Assembly: GCA_019116585.1 (NCBI GenBank)
Contig: DXBJ01000057.1
Span: 1-45,253, forward strand
Length of the DNA: 45,253 bases
Source: Candidatus Faecalibacterium gallistercoris
Lineage (GTDB): Bacteria > Bacillota > Clostridia > Oscillospirales > Ruminococcaceae
Direction of reading: 5' to 3'
Shown: positions 24,062-31,800 of the stretch, one piece after another
Position numbering within the stretch: the stretch's first letter is position 1
How the letters are laid out: each line of letters opens with the position of its first letter
The notes under the pieces: generated by a model
The model's database searches: none
The model's input: the letters and a program-made list of their open reading frames with translations, nothing else
Told to the model about the DNA's origin: nothing
Translations under genes and position numbers: made by a program

Positions 24062-25384
24062 TCATCCGTCCCGCCGCATCACGCAGATAAAAAATCCGTC
24101 CATCCCCGTCCGCCCCGGCACCGACAGCATGCCGTAAGGCCCCGTCTCCATGCCGGCGGGCAGGGCGGCCCCGGGCTGTTCCACCCGGAAGCCGGGCTGC
24201 CTGGCCAGGAAAGCCCGGACCTGCTCCTGGTTCTCTTCGGGGTGGATGGTGCAGGTGGAATAGACCAGCCGGCCCCCCGGCTTCAGATACCGGGCGGCGC
24301 AGTCCAGGATGGCGCTCTGGGTGGCCAGCAGCTCCCGGCGGCGGCCGTCGTCCAGGGTCTTGTAGCGGATGTCCGGCTTTTTGTTCAGGATGCCCAGGCC
24401 GCTGCAGGGCACGTCGGCCAGCACCCGGTCGGCCGCAGGCAGGGCGGGGTCGTACACCGCCGCGTCGTTGCAGCGCGTCTCGATGCAGCCCAGGCCCATC
24501 CGGGCGGCGGCGGCCCGGATCAGGCCCACCCGCTTTTCGGTCACGTCGCAGCTGACCAGCCGGCCCCGGTCCCCCATCTCCTGGGCGATGGTCAGGGTCT
24601 TGCCCCCCGGGGCGGCGCACAGGTCCAGCACGGTGTCCCCCGGCTTTGCCCCCAGGCAGAGGGCCGCCAGCTGGCTGGCCTGGCCCTCCACGTGGTACAG
24701 CCCCCGGCGGAAGGCTTCGGTCCCCGCGGGGCTGCCCGCAAAGCCGGCCAGCAGGCTGCCCGGCACAAGGCCGGGCGCCGCCGCTGCCCCTTCGGCCGCC
24801 AGGGCGGCGGTCAGGCTTTCAGGGTCCGTTTTCAGGGGGTTGACCCGCAGGGCGGTGCGCCCCCCGTCGGCGGGGGCGGTCAGGATGTCCAGGGCCTCCC
24901 GGGGGTAGTATTGGCGCAGAAACGCCGCCACATCCCGCCCGGCGCACCCCAGCACCATCAGGCGCTGGGTCTCGTCCGCAAAGGCGGCGGTGTCCAGGTC
25001 GAAGCTGCAGCTCTTGCGCAGCACCGCGTTGACCAGCCCCGCCGCGCTGGCCTTGCCATAGGCGCGGGTCAGCTTGACCGCCTCGTTGACGGCGGCGGAG
25101 GGGGGCACCTGCATGAAGCGGGCCTGGGCCAGCCCGCTGCGCAGGATGGCGCGGACGGGCGGGTCCAGCTTTTCGACCCCTTTGGGGAGGAAGCGCCCCA
25201 GGATATAGTCCAGGGCGGCCTGTTTTTCCACCGTAGTGTAAAACACCGCCCCCGCAAAGGCGCGGTCCCGCCCGGTCAGGCCGCTGCGGTCCAGCTCGGC
25301 GTCCAGAACCAGGTTGGCGTAGCCCCCCTGCTCCTGGTGCAGCAGGGCCGCCACGGCGGCCGCCCGGGGCCCCGCGGGCCTCAA
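24062..25384 (-). CDS. rsmB: 16S rRNA (cytosine-967-C5)-methyltransferase (TTG start)
   Basis: 440 residues. N-terminal NusB-like domain (LHQEQGGYANLVLDAEL, AVNEAVKLTRAYGKASAAGLVNAVLR), then the SAM methyltransferase domain: DLCAAPGGKT, the catalytic pair of cysteines in DVPCSGLGI and VYSTCTIHPEEN. The start is TTG at 25384, overlapping the fmt stop as TTGA; there is no ATG near the beginning of the similarity. The ribosome site (GTGGGGGA) is modest, so coupling to fmt translation is likely. Confidence 0.93.
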   Translation of the reverse strand: MRPAGPRAAAVAALLHQEQGGYANLVLDAELDRSGLTGRDRAFAGAVFYTTVEKQAALDYILGRFLPKGVEKLDPPVRAILRSGLAQARFMQVPPSAAVNEAVKLTRAYGKASAAGLVNAVLRKSCSFDLDTAAFADETQRLMVLGCAGRDVAAFLRQYYPREALDILTAPADGGRTALRVNPLKTDPESLTAALAAEGAAAAPGLVPGSLLAGFAGSPAGTEAFRRGLYHVEGQASQLAALCLGAKPGDTVLDLCAAPGGKTLTIAQEMGDRGRLVSCDVTEKRVGLIRAAAARMGLGCIETRCNDAAVYDPALPAADRVLADVPCSGLGILNKKPDIRYKTLDDGRRRELLATQSAILDCAARYLKPGGRLVYSTCTIHPEENQEQVRAFLARQPGFRVEQPGAALPAGMETGPYGMLSVPGRTGMDGFFICVMRRDG

Positions 25385-26298
25385 AGGGCGTCCCCCACTT
25401 GGAGCCGCAGCCCGGCGGCAAAGGCGCTGCCCTCCATGGGCCGGGAGCCCTCGGGCACCACCCGCAGCAGCTGCACGGCGCCCTCGCCGCAGGCCACGGT
25501 CAGGGGTTTCAGCGCCAGCACCTGGCCCGGCGCGCCCGACTGGGCGGCCACGCGGCACTCCAGCACTTTGACCTTGCGCCCCCCGCCGGTGACGAACCAG
25601 GCCGCCGGCCAGGGGTTCATCCCGCGCACCCAGTTGTGGATGTGGGCGGCGCTCTCCTCCCAGCGGAACTGGGCCAGCTCCTTGGTCAGCATGGGGGCCA
25701 GGGTGGCGGCGGCGTGGTCCTGGGGGGTGGGGGTCAGGGTCCCGGCGGCGATCCGGGGCAGGGTCTCGCACAGCACCCGCGCCCCCACCGCCGTCACCCG
25801 GTCGAACAGCTCGCCGCTGGTCTCCTCGGGGCCGATGGCCACTTTCTCGCACACCAGCACGTCGCCGGTGTCCAGCCCGGCGTCCATCTGCTGGATGGAC
25901 ACCCCCGTCTCCGCGTCCCCGTTCAGGACGGCCCACTGCACCGGCGCGCTGCCCCGGTATTTGGGCAGCAGGGAGACGTGGAGGTTGATGCAGCCGAACT
26001 TCGGGATGTCCAGCACCGCCTGGGGCAGGATGCAGCCGTAGGCCACCACCACGATCAGATCGGGGGCCAGGGCCTGCAGGTTGGCGTTCTCGCCGCCGTC
26101 CCGCAGGGTGCGGGGCTGAAAGACGGGGGCGCCGTGGGCCAGCGCCACCTGCTTGACCGGGGGCGGGGTCAGCACCTGTTTGCGCCCCACCGGCTTGTCG
26201 CGCCGGGTGTAGACGGCGCAGATGTCGTGCCCGGCGGCGTACAGCGCCTCCAGGCAGGACGCCGCGATGTCCGGCGTGCCCATAAATACGATCCGCAT
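25381..26298 (-). CDS. fmt: Methionyl-tRNA formyltransferase
   Basis: Formylates initiator Met-tRNA. 305 residues. Catalytic Asn-His-Asp set: N and H in INLHVSLLPKYRGSAPV and D in QQMDAGLDTGD. N-terminal MRIVFMGTPDIAASCLEAL and C-terminal OB domain present. The ATG abuts the def stop (TGA-ATG). Confidence 0.96.
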   Translation of the reverse strand: MRIVFMGTPDIAASCLEALYAAGHDICAVYTRRDKPVGRKQVLTPPPVKQVALAHGAPVFQPRTLRDGGENANLQALAPDLIVVVAYGCILPQAVLDIPKFGCINLHVSLLPKYRGSAPVQWAVLNGDAETGVSIQQMDAGLDTGDVLVCEKVAIGPEETSGELFDRVTAVGARVLCETLPRIAAGTLTPTPQDHAAATLAPMLTKELAQFRWEESAAHIHNWVRGMNPWPAAWFVTGGGRKVKVLECRVAAQSGAPGQVLALKPLTVACGEGAVQLLRVVPEGSRPMEGSAFAAGLRLQVGDAL

Positions 26299-26835
26299 TC
26301 AGTGCTGCTCCTTTGCTTTGCGGGCCTCTTCCCGGCCCTCCTCGGTGTCCTCGTAGAAATATTCGCTGGACTGCATGATGGTGATGCCGTCCAGGTGGTC
26401 GTTCTCGTGCTGGATGCAGCGGCCCAGCAGGCCGTCGGCCTCCAGCTCGAACCACTCGCCGTTGCGGTCCTGGGCCCGCACCCGGACCGCCACCGGCCGG
26501 GTCACCGCGCCGTTGTGCCCCGGGAAGGACAGGCAGCCCTCGTAGTGGGTCTCCTCCTCCTCCGACACCTCCAGGATCTCGGGGTTGACAAAGTCGATGA
26601 ACTTATACTCGTACCCTTCGGGGATCTCCTCGGGGGCGTCGGTGGTGTCCCACACCACGAACAGCCGGCGCAGCATCCCCACCTGGGGGCCGGCCAGGCC
26701 GACGCCGTCGGCCCGGATCATGGTCTCGTGCATATCGTCCAGCAGGGTGGCCAGACGGTCGTCAAACCTGGTCACAGGGCGGCAGACCTTGTTCAGGATG
26801 GGGTCGCCTTCCTTGACAATGTTGCGGATAGCCAT
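26299..26835 (-). CDS. def: Peptide deformylase
   Basis: Removes formyl groups from nascent proteins. 178 residues. The three motifs are GVGLAGPQVG, EGCLSFPG (Cys metal ligand) and QHENDHLDG (HExxH with two His ligands). A slightly long acidic C-terminus (EDTEEGREEARKAKEQ). ATG at 26835 follows AAAGGAG. Paired with fmt as in most bacteria. Confidence 0.96.
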   Translation of the reverse strand: MAIRNIVKEGDPILNKVCRPVTRFDDRLATLLDDMHETMIRADGVGLAGPQVGMLRRLFVVWDTTDAPEEIPEGYEYKFIDFVNPEILEVSEEEETHYEGCLSFPGHNGAVTRPVAVRVRAQDRNGEWFELEADGLLGRCIQHENDHLDGITIMQSSEYFYEDTEEGREEARKAKEQH

Positions 26836-26893
26836 AGTCGTTTGTCTCCTTTACCAGTCGTACATAGGGCCCGGCAGGGCGGCCGGGCCTGCT

Positions 26894-29158
26894 TCAGATG
26901 TCGCCGTCCGCGTGCATATCCACGGCCACGCTGGCCTTGGCGGGCAGTTTTTCCTGCTCGTACAGGCCCAGCACCTGCCCCAGCAGGGCGCGGAAGCGTT
27001 TGTCGTTGCGGCACTTGACGGTGAGCTTATAGCGATAGATCTCGTTGATCTTCAGGATGCTGCCGGGGGTGGGCCCCAGCACCCGCAGGGGGATGTCGGG
27101 CTGCCGGGCGGCCTGCTGTGCCAGCAGGGCGGCAAAGCGGGCGGCGGCGGCGGCGGTCTCCTCCTCCTTTTTGCCCGCAAAGCTGACGATGCACAGGCTG
27201 CAAAAGGGCGGGTACAGCCCCAGCTTGCGGTACTCGATCTCCTGGGCGAAAAAGGCGTCGTAGTCCTGGGCGGCCGCCAGGCGCAGGACGGGGTTGTCGG
27301 GGTCGGTGGTCTGGATGATGGCCCGCCCCGGCGCCGAGGCCCGGCCGCTGCGGCCCACCACCTGGGTCACCAGGCTGAACACCGTCTCATACGCCCGGAA
27401 CCCCTGGGCAAACAGAAGCGAGTCGATGCCCAGCACCCCCACCAGGGTCACGTCCTCAAAATCGAGGCCCTTGGCCACCATCTGGGTGCCCACCATGATG
27501 TCGTATTCGTGGCGGGCAAAGCCGGCCAGCAGCTTTTCGTGGGCGTCCTTGGCGGCGGTGGTGTCCTGGTCCATGCGCAGGATGCGGGCCTCCGGGAAGA
27601 GGGCGGCCAGCTCTTCTTCCGCCTTTTGGGTGCCGAAGCCCCGGTACTGCAGCTTGCCGCCGCAGGCGGGGCAGACCTCGGGCCGGGGGGCGATCTGGGC
27701 GCCGCAGTAATGGCACAGCAGCCGCCCGCCCCCGTCCTTGTGGTAGACCATGGGGACGCTGCACCGGGGGCACTTGAGCACCTCCCGGCAGTCCCCGCAC
27801 TGGGCCATGGTCTGGTAGCCCCGGCGGTTGAGCAGCAGGATGGCCTGCCGGCCCTCGGCCAGGTTGGCCCGCAGGGCGTCCTCCAGGGCCAGGCTGATCT
27901 CCCGGGGGTTGCCGGCGGCCAGCTCGGCCCGCATATCCACCATCTGGACGGCGGGCAGCGGCTGGCCGGCGTACCGCTGGGTCAGCCGCACCAGCTGGCA
28001 CCGCCCGGCCTGCGCCTCATAAAAGGTCTCGGTGCTGGGGGTGGCGCTGGCCAGCAGCAGCAGGGCCCCGTTTTTGGCGGCCCGCCAGCGGGCCACCTCC
28101 TGGGCCGCGTAGCGGGGCGACGACTCGGAGCGGTAGGTGTGCTCCTGCTCTTCGTCGATGACGATCAGGCCCAGCCCCTCCAGGGGGGCAAAGACGGCGC
28201 TGCGGGTGCCCACCACGATGTCCGCCCCGCCGTCCTGGATCATCTGCCATTGCAGCAGCCGCTCGGTGTGGTTGAGGGCGGAGTGCTGCACCGCCACCCG
28301 CCGGCCGAACCGTTCTTTCAGCCGGCGGATCATCTGGGGGGTCAGGCTGATCTCGGGCACCAGCACCAGGGCTTTTTTGCCCAGGGCCAGGCACCGCTCG
28401 ATCAGCTTGAGGAACACCAGGGTCTTGCCGCTGCCGGTGACGCCGTACAGCAGGGCGGCGTGGGGCCGGCCTGCCTCCAAATGGGGGGCCAGGGCGTCGA
28501 AGGCGGCCTGCTGCTCGGCGGTCAGCTCCAGGCGCTCGGTCCTGGGGGGGATGTGGGCGTAGAGGTCGATGGATTTGTTCACCCGCTCGGCCGCCAGCAC
28601 CCCCTTGGCGCAGAGGTTTTCTGCCACGGCCCGGCTGACCCCGTGGGCCTCCAGGTCGGCCTGGGTGCGGGGCCCCCCCGACAGCAGGGCCACCGCCGCC
28701 ATCTGCTTGGCGGTGGGCCGGGGCTTGGCGGGCAGCGGGGCGGCCAGGCGGTAGAGGGTCTCGGTGTGGCGGGTCAGCTGCTTTTGCAGCACCGGGGTCA
28801 CCCCGTCGGCGGCCAGGGCGGGCTTGTACTGGGCCCCGTAGGGGATCACCGCCCGCACCGCCTCGTACCAGGTGCAGAAGGTCCGCTCCTTGAGCAGGCG
28901 GACCAGCTCCAGCAGCTCGCCGGTCAGGCAGGCCGAGGCGGGGGCCACGTCGAAGAGGGCCTTCAGCCGGGCGCTTTCCGGCTCGGCGTCGCAGGCCAGC
29001 ACCACCCCCATCCGGGGGCGGCTGCTGCGCCCGAAGGGCACCAGCACCATGCTGCCCAGCCGCACCTGGTCCTGCTGGTCGGGCATGACCGCATAGGTAT
29101 ACAGTTTGTCGAAGTGGAAGGCCGCATGGCTGACCGCGACACCCACCGTTTTTGGCAT
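26894..29158 (-). CDS. priA: Primosomal replication helicase PriA
   Basis: Reloads the replisome at stalled forks. 754 residues. N-terminal DNA-binding domain (FDKLYTYAVM), Walker A GVTGSGKT, DEEQ-type Walker B (VIDEEQEHTYRSE), the zinc-binding cysteine array (CGDCREVLKCPRC, LLCHYCG, CPACGG), helicase motifs LLNRRGYQ, GTQMVAKGLDFEDVTLVG and QVVGRSGRA. ATG at 29158 follows AAAGGAG. In B. subtilis rpoZ and coaBC precede it; here a repeat (R2 copy A) fills that gap. Confidence 0.96.
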   Translation of the reverse strand: MPKTVGVAVSHAAFHFDKLYTYAVMPDQQDQVRLGSMVLVPFGRSSRPRMGVVLACDAEPESARLKALFDVAPASACLTGELLELVRLLKERTFCTWYEAVRAVIPYGAQYKPALAADGVTPVLQKQLTRHTETLYRLAAPLPAKPRPTAKQMAAVALLSGGPRTQADLEAHGVSRAVAENLCAKGVLAAERVNKSIDLYAHIPPRTERLELTAEQQAAFDALAPHLEAGRPHAALLYGVTGSGKTLVFLKLIERCLALGKKALVLVPEISLTPQMIRRLKERFGRRVAVQHSALNHTERLLQWQMIQDGGADIVVGTRSAVFAPLEGLGLIVIDEEQEHTYRSESSPRYAAQEVARWRAAKNGALLLLASATPSTETFYEAQAGRCQLVRLTQRYAGQPLPAVQMVDMRAELAAGNPREISLALEDALRANLAEGRQAILLLNRRGYQTMAQCGDCREVLKCPRCSVPMVYHKDGGGRLLCHYCGAQIAPRPEVCPACGGKLQYRGFGTQKAEEELAALFPEARILRMDQDTTAAKDAHEKLLAGFARHEYDIMVGTQMVAKGLDFEDVTLVGVLGIDSLLFAQGFRAYETVFSLVTQVVGRSGRASAPGRAIIQTTDPDNPVLRLAAAQDYDAFFAQEIEYRKLGLYPPFCSLCIVSFAGKKEEETAAAAARFAALLAQQAARQPDIPLRVLGPTPGSILKINEIYRYKLTVKCRNDKRFRALLGQVLGLYEQEKLPAKASVAVDMHADGDI

Positions 29159-29182
29159 TCAGGTTACTCCTTTACAGTCGTT

Positions 29183-29361
29183 CCAGGGGGGACCAATTTC
29201 TGCGCGCAGCCGCGCGACAGAAATTCTTTCCCCCTGGTATCCCCCTTTTGGACAAAATTTGTCGCCGAACCGCGCACTCGCCTGCGGCTCGCACACTCTC
29301 GACGCCAAATTTCCCTGTCGGTGTCCCATCCGTCCGCACATGTCGGCCGGATGGGACTTTT
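29183..29361 (+). repeat. Structured repeat R2, copy A
   Basis: Lies between gmk and priA, antisense to that operon. Three stems are visible in order: P2 CCAGGGGG/CCCCCTGG enclosing AATTTCTG/CAGAAATT; P3 AAATTTG...CAAATTT enclosing CGCGCACTCG...CTCGCACACTC; P4 GTCCCATCCG/CGGATGGGAC then TTTT. About 179 bases. In this orientation the terminator-like end does not face the gmk-to-priA transcript. Confidence 0.85.
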
Positions 29362-29370
29362 CGCAAAATG

Positions 29371-29940
29371 TTACGTTCTGTCCACTTTATGGGCCATCAG
29401 CCGGTACAGCTCGCCGGCCGCCTGCTCGAGGGTGTGGTTGACGATCCAGGCGTCGAACTCGCCGGCGTGGCCCAGCTCTTCCCGGGCGATGTCCAGCCGG
29501 CGGCGGATGGCCTCCTCGCTGTCGGTGCCGCGGCCCCGCAGCCGCTGCTCCAGCACCTCGAAGGTGGGCGGCAGCAAAAAGACGATGGTGGCGCCGGGGT
29601 ACAGCCGCTTGATGTTGGCCGCCCCGTGCACGTCGATGTTCAGCAGGGTGAGCTTGCCGGCGGCCATCCGGCGCTCCACCTCGGCCCGCAGGGTGCCGTA
29701 CAAATAGCCGTTGTAGCGGTTGCTCTCCAGGATCTGCCCCTGGGCGGCCAGCTGCCGGAACGCTTCCTCGGTGCGGTAATAGTAGTTGACCCCTTCGGCC
29801 TCCCCTGCCCGGGGGGGCCGGGTGGTGGCCGAGATGGTCTTTTCGATCTCGGGGTGGGCCTGCCGCAGGCAGGTCATCACGCTGTCCTTGCCGACGCCCG
29901 AGGGCCCCGACACCACAAACAGATAGCTTTCGCCTTTCAT
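29371..29940 (-). CDS. gmk: Guanylate kinase
   Basis: Phosphorylates GMP to GDP. 189 residues. P-loop VVSGPSGVGKDSV, GMP-binding TTRPPRAGEAEGVNYYY, and LNIDVHGAANIKRLYP, IVFLLPP. In the P-loop the residue after the Lys is Asp followed by Ser, a small variation on the usual GKGT/GKSS. ATG at 29940, one base after remA. Confidence 0.95.
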   Translation of the reverse strand: MKGESYLFVVSGPSGVGKDSVMTCLRQAHPEIEKTISATTRPPRAGEAEGVNYYYRTEEAFRQLAAQGQILESNRYNGYLYGTLRAEVERRMAAGKLTLLNIDVHGAANIKRLYPGATIVFLLPPTFEVLEQRLRGRGTDSEEAIRRRLDIAREELGHAGEFDAWIVNHTLEQAAGELYRLMAHKVDRT

Positions 29941-29941
29941 T

Positions 29942-30214
29942 TCAACGTTCCTCCTCTGGCGCTTTGGGTTCCGGCTGGGCAGGGCTGCCGGCGCGGCCGG
30001 CCACCGTCTCGGGCTGCAGCGCCGACAGGATCACATGGTCCGAGTCCATGATGAGCACCGCCCGGGTGCTGCGCCCGTAAGACGCATCGACCAGGCGGCC
30101 CTGCTCCCGGGCCTCCTTGATGATCCGCTTGATGGGGGCCGAGTCGGGGCTGATGACCGCCACCAGCCGCTCGGCGCTGACCATATTGCCAAAACCGATG
30201 TTGATAAGTTTCAT
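29942..30214 (-). CDS. remA: RemA-like DNA-binding regulator (DUF370)
   Basis: 90 residues. RemA of B. subtilis is a ring-forming DNA-binding activator of matrix and osmoprotection genes. The core [47 protein letters not shown] and [11 protein letters not shown] is well conserved; the last 20 residues are a Pro/Glu-rich tail. ATG at 30214 follows GGAG; an in-frame GTG three codons earlier overlaps the yicC stop. It sits between yicC and gmk as in Bacillus. Confidence 0.9.
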   Translation of the reverse strand: MKLINIGFGNMVSAERLVAVISPDSAPIKRIIKEAREQGRLVDASYGRSTRAVLIMDSDHVILSALQPETVAGRAGSPAQPEPKAPEEER

Positions 30215-30219
30215 GGTGT

Positions 30220-31098
30220 TCACTCCAGATTCTGGATCTGCTCGCGGATCTTTTCGATCTCAGCCTTCATGTCCACGACGATCCGTGTGATGTCCAGGTC
30301 CTGGCACTTGGAGCCGATGGTATTGGCCTCCCGGTTGAGCTCCTGGGTCAAAAAGTCCAGCTTGCGGCCCACCGGCTGGCCGCTGCCCAGGATCGCCCGG
30401 TACTGGGCGATGTGGCTGCGCAGCCGGACGGTCTCCTCGTCCACGGCGGTCTTGTCGCCAAAGATGGCGGCCTCGGTCAGGACCCGGGCGTCGTCGATGG
30501 AGCGGTCCTCCAGGATCACCTTCAGCCGCTCGTACAGGCGCTGGGTGTATTTTTCCACCCGGCCGGCGGTCAGCTCCTCGACCCGGCCCACCATAGCCTC
30601 GACCGCATCCAGCCGGCCGGTGATGTCGGCCAGCATCTTTTCGCCCTCGACGCCCCGCATCTCCACAAAGGTCTCCACAGCCTGGGCGGCCACCGCCGAC
30701 ACGTCCGCCCACAGCCGCTCCTCGTCCACTTCGGCCTGGCGGGCCACCAGCACGTCGGGGAAGCGGGCCAGCAGGCCCGCCGTCACGTCGTTTTTCACCC
30801 CCAGGGTCTCGGACATATCCCGCAGGGCCTGCTGGTAGCTGCGGGCCAGGTCCATGTCCACCGCCACCGCCGTCTCGGAGGCGTCCAGGTCCTGCAGGGT
30901 GAGGCTGACCTCCACCTTGCCCCGGGCGATGCGGCTGCCCAGCAGGGCCTTGAGCCTGCTGTCCAGAAAAGCGCAGCTGCGGGGGATGCGGGAGGTATAC
31001 TCGAAGTAGCGCGCGTTGACGCTGCGCAGCTCCACCGTGATCTCCCGGCCGCCCAGTACCGCACTGGCCCGGCCATACCCAGTCATGCTATAGATCAT
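30220..31098 (-). CDS. yicC: YicC/YloC-family endoribonuclease
   Basis: 292 residues. N-terminal [27 protein letters not shown] and C-terminal [20 protein letters not shown] with the terminal [20 protein letters not shown] mark the YicC family (DUF1732), shown in E. coli and B. subtilis to be an RNase. First gene of the long minus-strand operon, about 100 bases after its promoter. Confidence 0.93.
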   Translation of the reverse strand: MIYSMTGYGRASAVLGGREITVELRSVNARYFEYTSRIPRSCAFLDSRLKALLGSRIARGKVEVSLTLQDLDASETAVAVDMDLARSYQQALRDMSETLGVKNDVTAGLLARFPDVLVARQAEVDEERLWADVSAVAAQAVETFVEMRGVEGEKMLADITGRLDAVEAMVGRVEELTAGRVEKYTQRLYERLKVILEDRSIDDARVLTEAAIFGDKTAVDEETVRLRSHIAQYRAILGSGQPVGRKLDFLTQELNREANTIGSKCQDLDITRIVVDMKAEIEKIREQIQNLE

Positions 31099-31196
31099 AT
31101 GATTTCTCTCTTCCCTTTTTCATTCTTGGCAGAACGTTTTAGCACCTATATATCCGTGCGGGGTCTAGTGCCCCATCTTACGATACATATGGTACC

Positions 31197-31225
31197 ATTT
31201 TACTATTCCAGGGCCCTTTTTGCAA
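31197..31225 (-). promoter_or_regulatory. Promoter of the yicC-remA-gmk-priA... operon
   Basis: On the minus strand TTGCAA (31220-31225), 17 bases, TAAAAT (31197-31202). An ATGGTACCAT palindrome (31189-31198) starts at the -10 box, and a GGGG...CCCC hairpin lies in the leader (31169-31184). Confidence 0.65.
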
Positions 31226-31279
31226 GGGAGGCGGGCAAAAAAGCGCGGTTTCACACTCTCTTCACCAAAACTCACCAAA

Positions 31280-31310
31280 ACAAAAACCGGGCAGGTCTGT
31301 CCTGCCCGGC
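31280..31310 (-). terminator. Terminator hairpin, outer copy of a 25-base duplication
   Basis: On the minus strand CCGGGCAGG-ACAG-ACCTGCCCGG type stem followed by TTTTTGTTTT. The 25 bases 31286-31310 are identical to 31530-31554; R2 copy B lies between the two. Confidence 0.75.
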
Positions 31311-31320
31311 ACAAAGGGTC

Positions 31321-31527
31321 AAAAAAGTCCCGGCCGGACGACATGCGCGTACGGTCGGGACACCGACAGGGAAATTTGCCGCCGGGAGTGTGCGAGGCCG
31401 CAAGGCCGAGTGCGCGGTTCGGCGGCAAATTTTGTCCCCAGGGGGATATTAGGGGGAAGGAATTTCTGCCGCGCGACTGCGCGCAGAAATGGGTTCCCCC
31501 TAAAGCGTGCCGCAAAAGCGGCACGCC
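31321..31527 (-). repeat. Structured repeat R2, copy B (fullest copy)
   Basis: On the minus strand, in order: P1 GCGTGCCGC-TTTT-GCGGCACGC; P2 TTAGGGGG/CCCCCTAA enclosing ATTTCTGC/GCAGAAAT; P3 AAATTTGCCGCCG/CGGCGGCAAATTT, a perfect 13-bp stem with an inner GGCC-TTGC-GGCC hairpin; P4 GTCCCG-CCG/CGG-CGGGAC then TTTTTT. Compared with copies A and C many stem bases differ but pairing is kept. It follows the small gene at 31559 in the same orientation. Confidence 0.87.
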
Positions 31528-31529
31528 GG

Positions 31530-31554
31530 ACCGGGCAGGTCTGTCCTGCCCGGC
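31530..31554. repeat. Inner copy of the 25-base hairpin duplication
   Basis: ACCGGGCAGGTCTGTCCTGC plus CCGGC, identical to 31286-31310. It starts 5 bases after the stop codon of the small gene at 31559 but has no T-run, unlike the outer copy. Confidence 0.8.
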
Positions 31555-31558
31555 GGGG

Positions 31559-31777
31559 TCAGTATTCCTTTGCGACGTTCTCGACGCCGTATTCCTTTTC
31601 AAAGCGCGCCAGGTCCCGGTCGTCCCGGATCAGCATGACCTCCTCAAAGCGGCCGGTGGCCGTCTCTTTGAAGCCCGCGGCCATCTCGCCGGTGCAGATG
31701 CTGCACCGGATCACCGGCTTCCAGCGGGCGGGGTCGTAGGCCTTTTTCTCCCGCGGCTTCTTTTTGGCAAACAGCAT
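31559..31777 (-). CDS. Conserved small protein of unknown function
   Basis: 72 residues: MLFAKKKPREKKAYDPARW, then KPVIRCSICTGEMAAGFKE and FEEVMLIRDDRDLARFEKEY. A short basic N-terminus and one C-x2-C pair. Similar short Clostridial proteins with the RCSICTGE-AGFK pattern are sometimes labelled aspartate dehydrogenase, which the size does not support. It lies 23 bases after the oadA-like gene and is probably its operon partner. I do not know its role. Confidence 0.7.
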   Translation of the reverse strand: MLFAKKKPREKKAYDPARWKPVIRCSICTGEMAAGFKETATGRFEEVMLIRDDRDLARFEKEYGVENVAKEY

Positions 31778-31800
31778 GGCAGCGCGCCTCCTTGCCCGGC

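Noticed and set aside
29371-29940. gmk P-loop reading GVGKDS as a defective site
   Set aside because: The invariant Lys and a following Ser are present and all other guanylate-kinase blocks are intact; guanylate kinases vary at this position.
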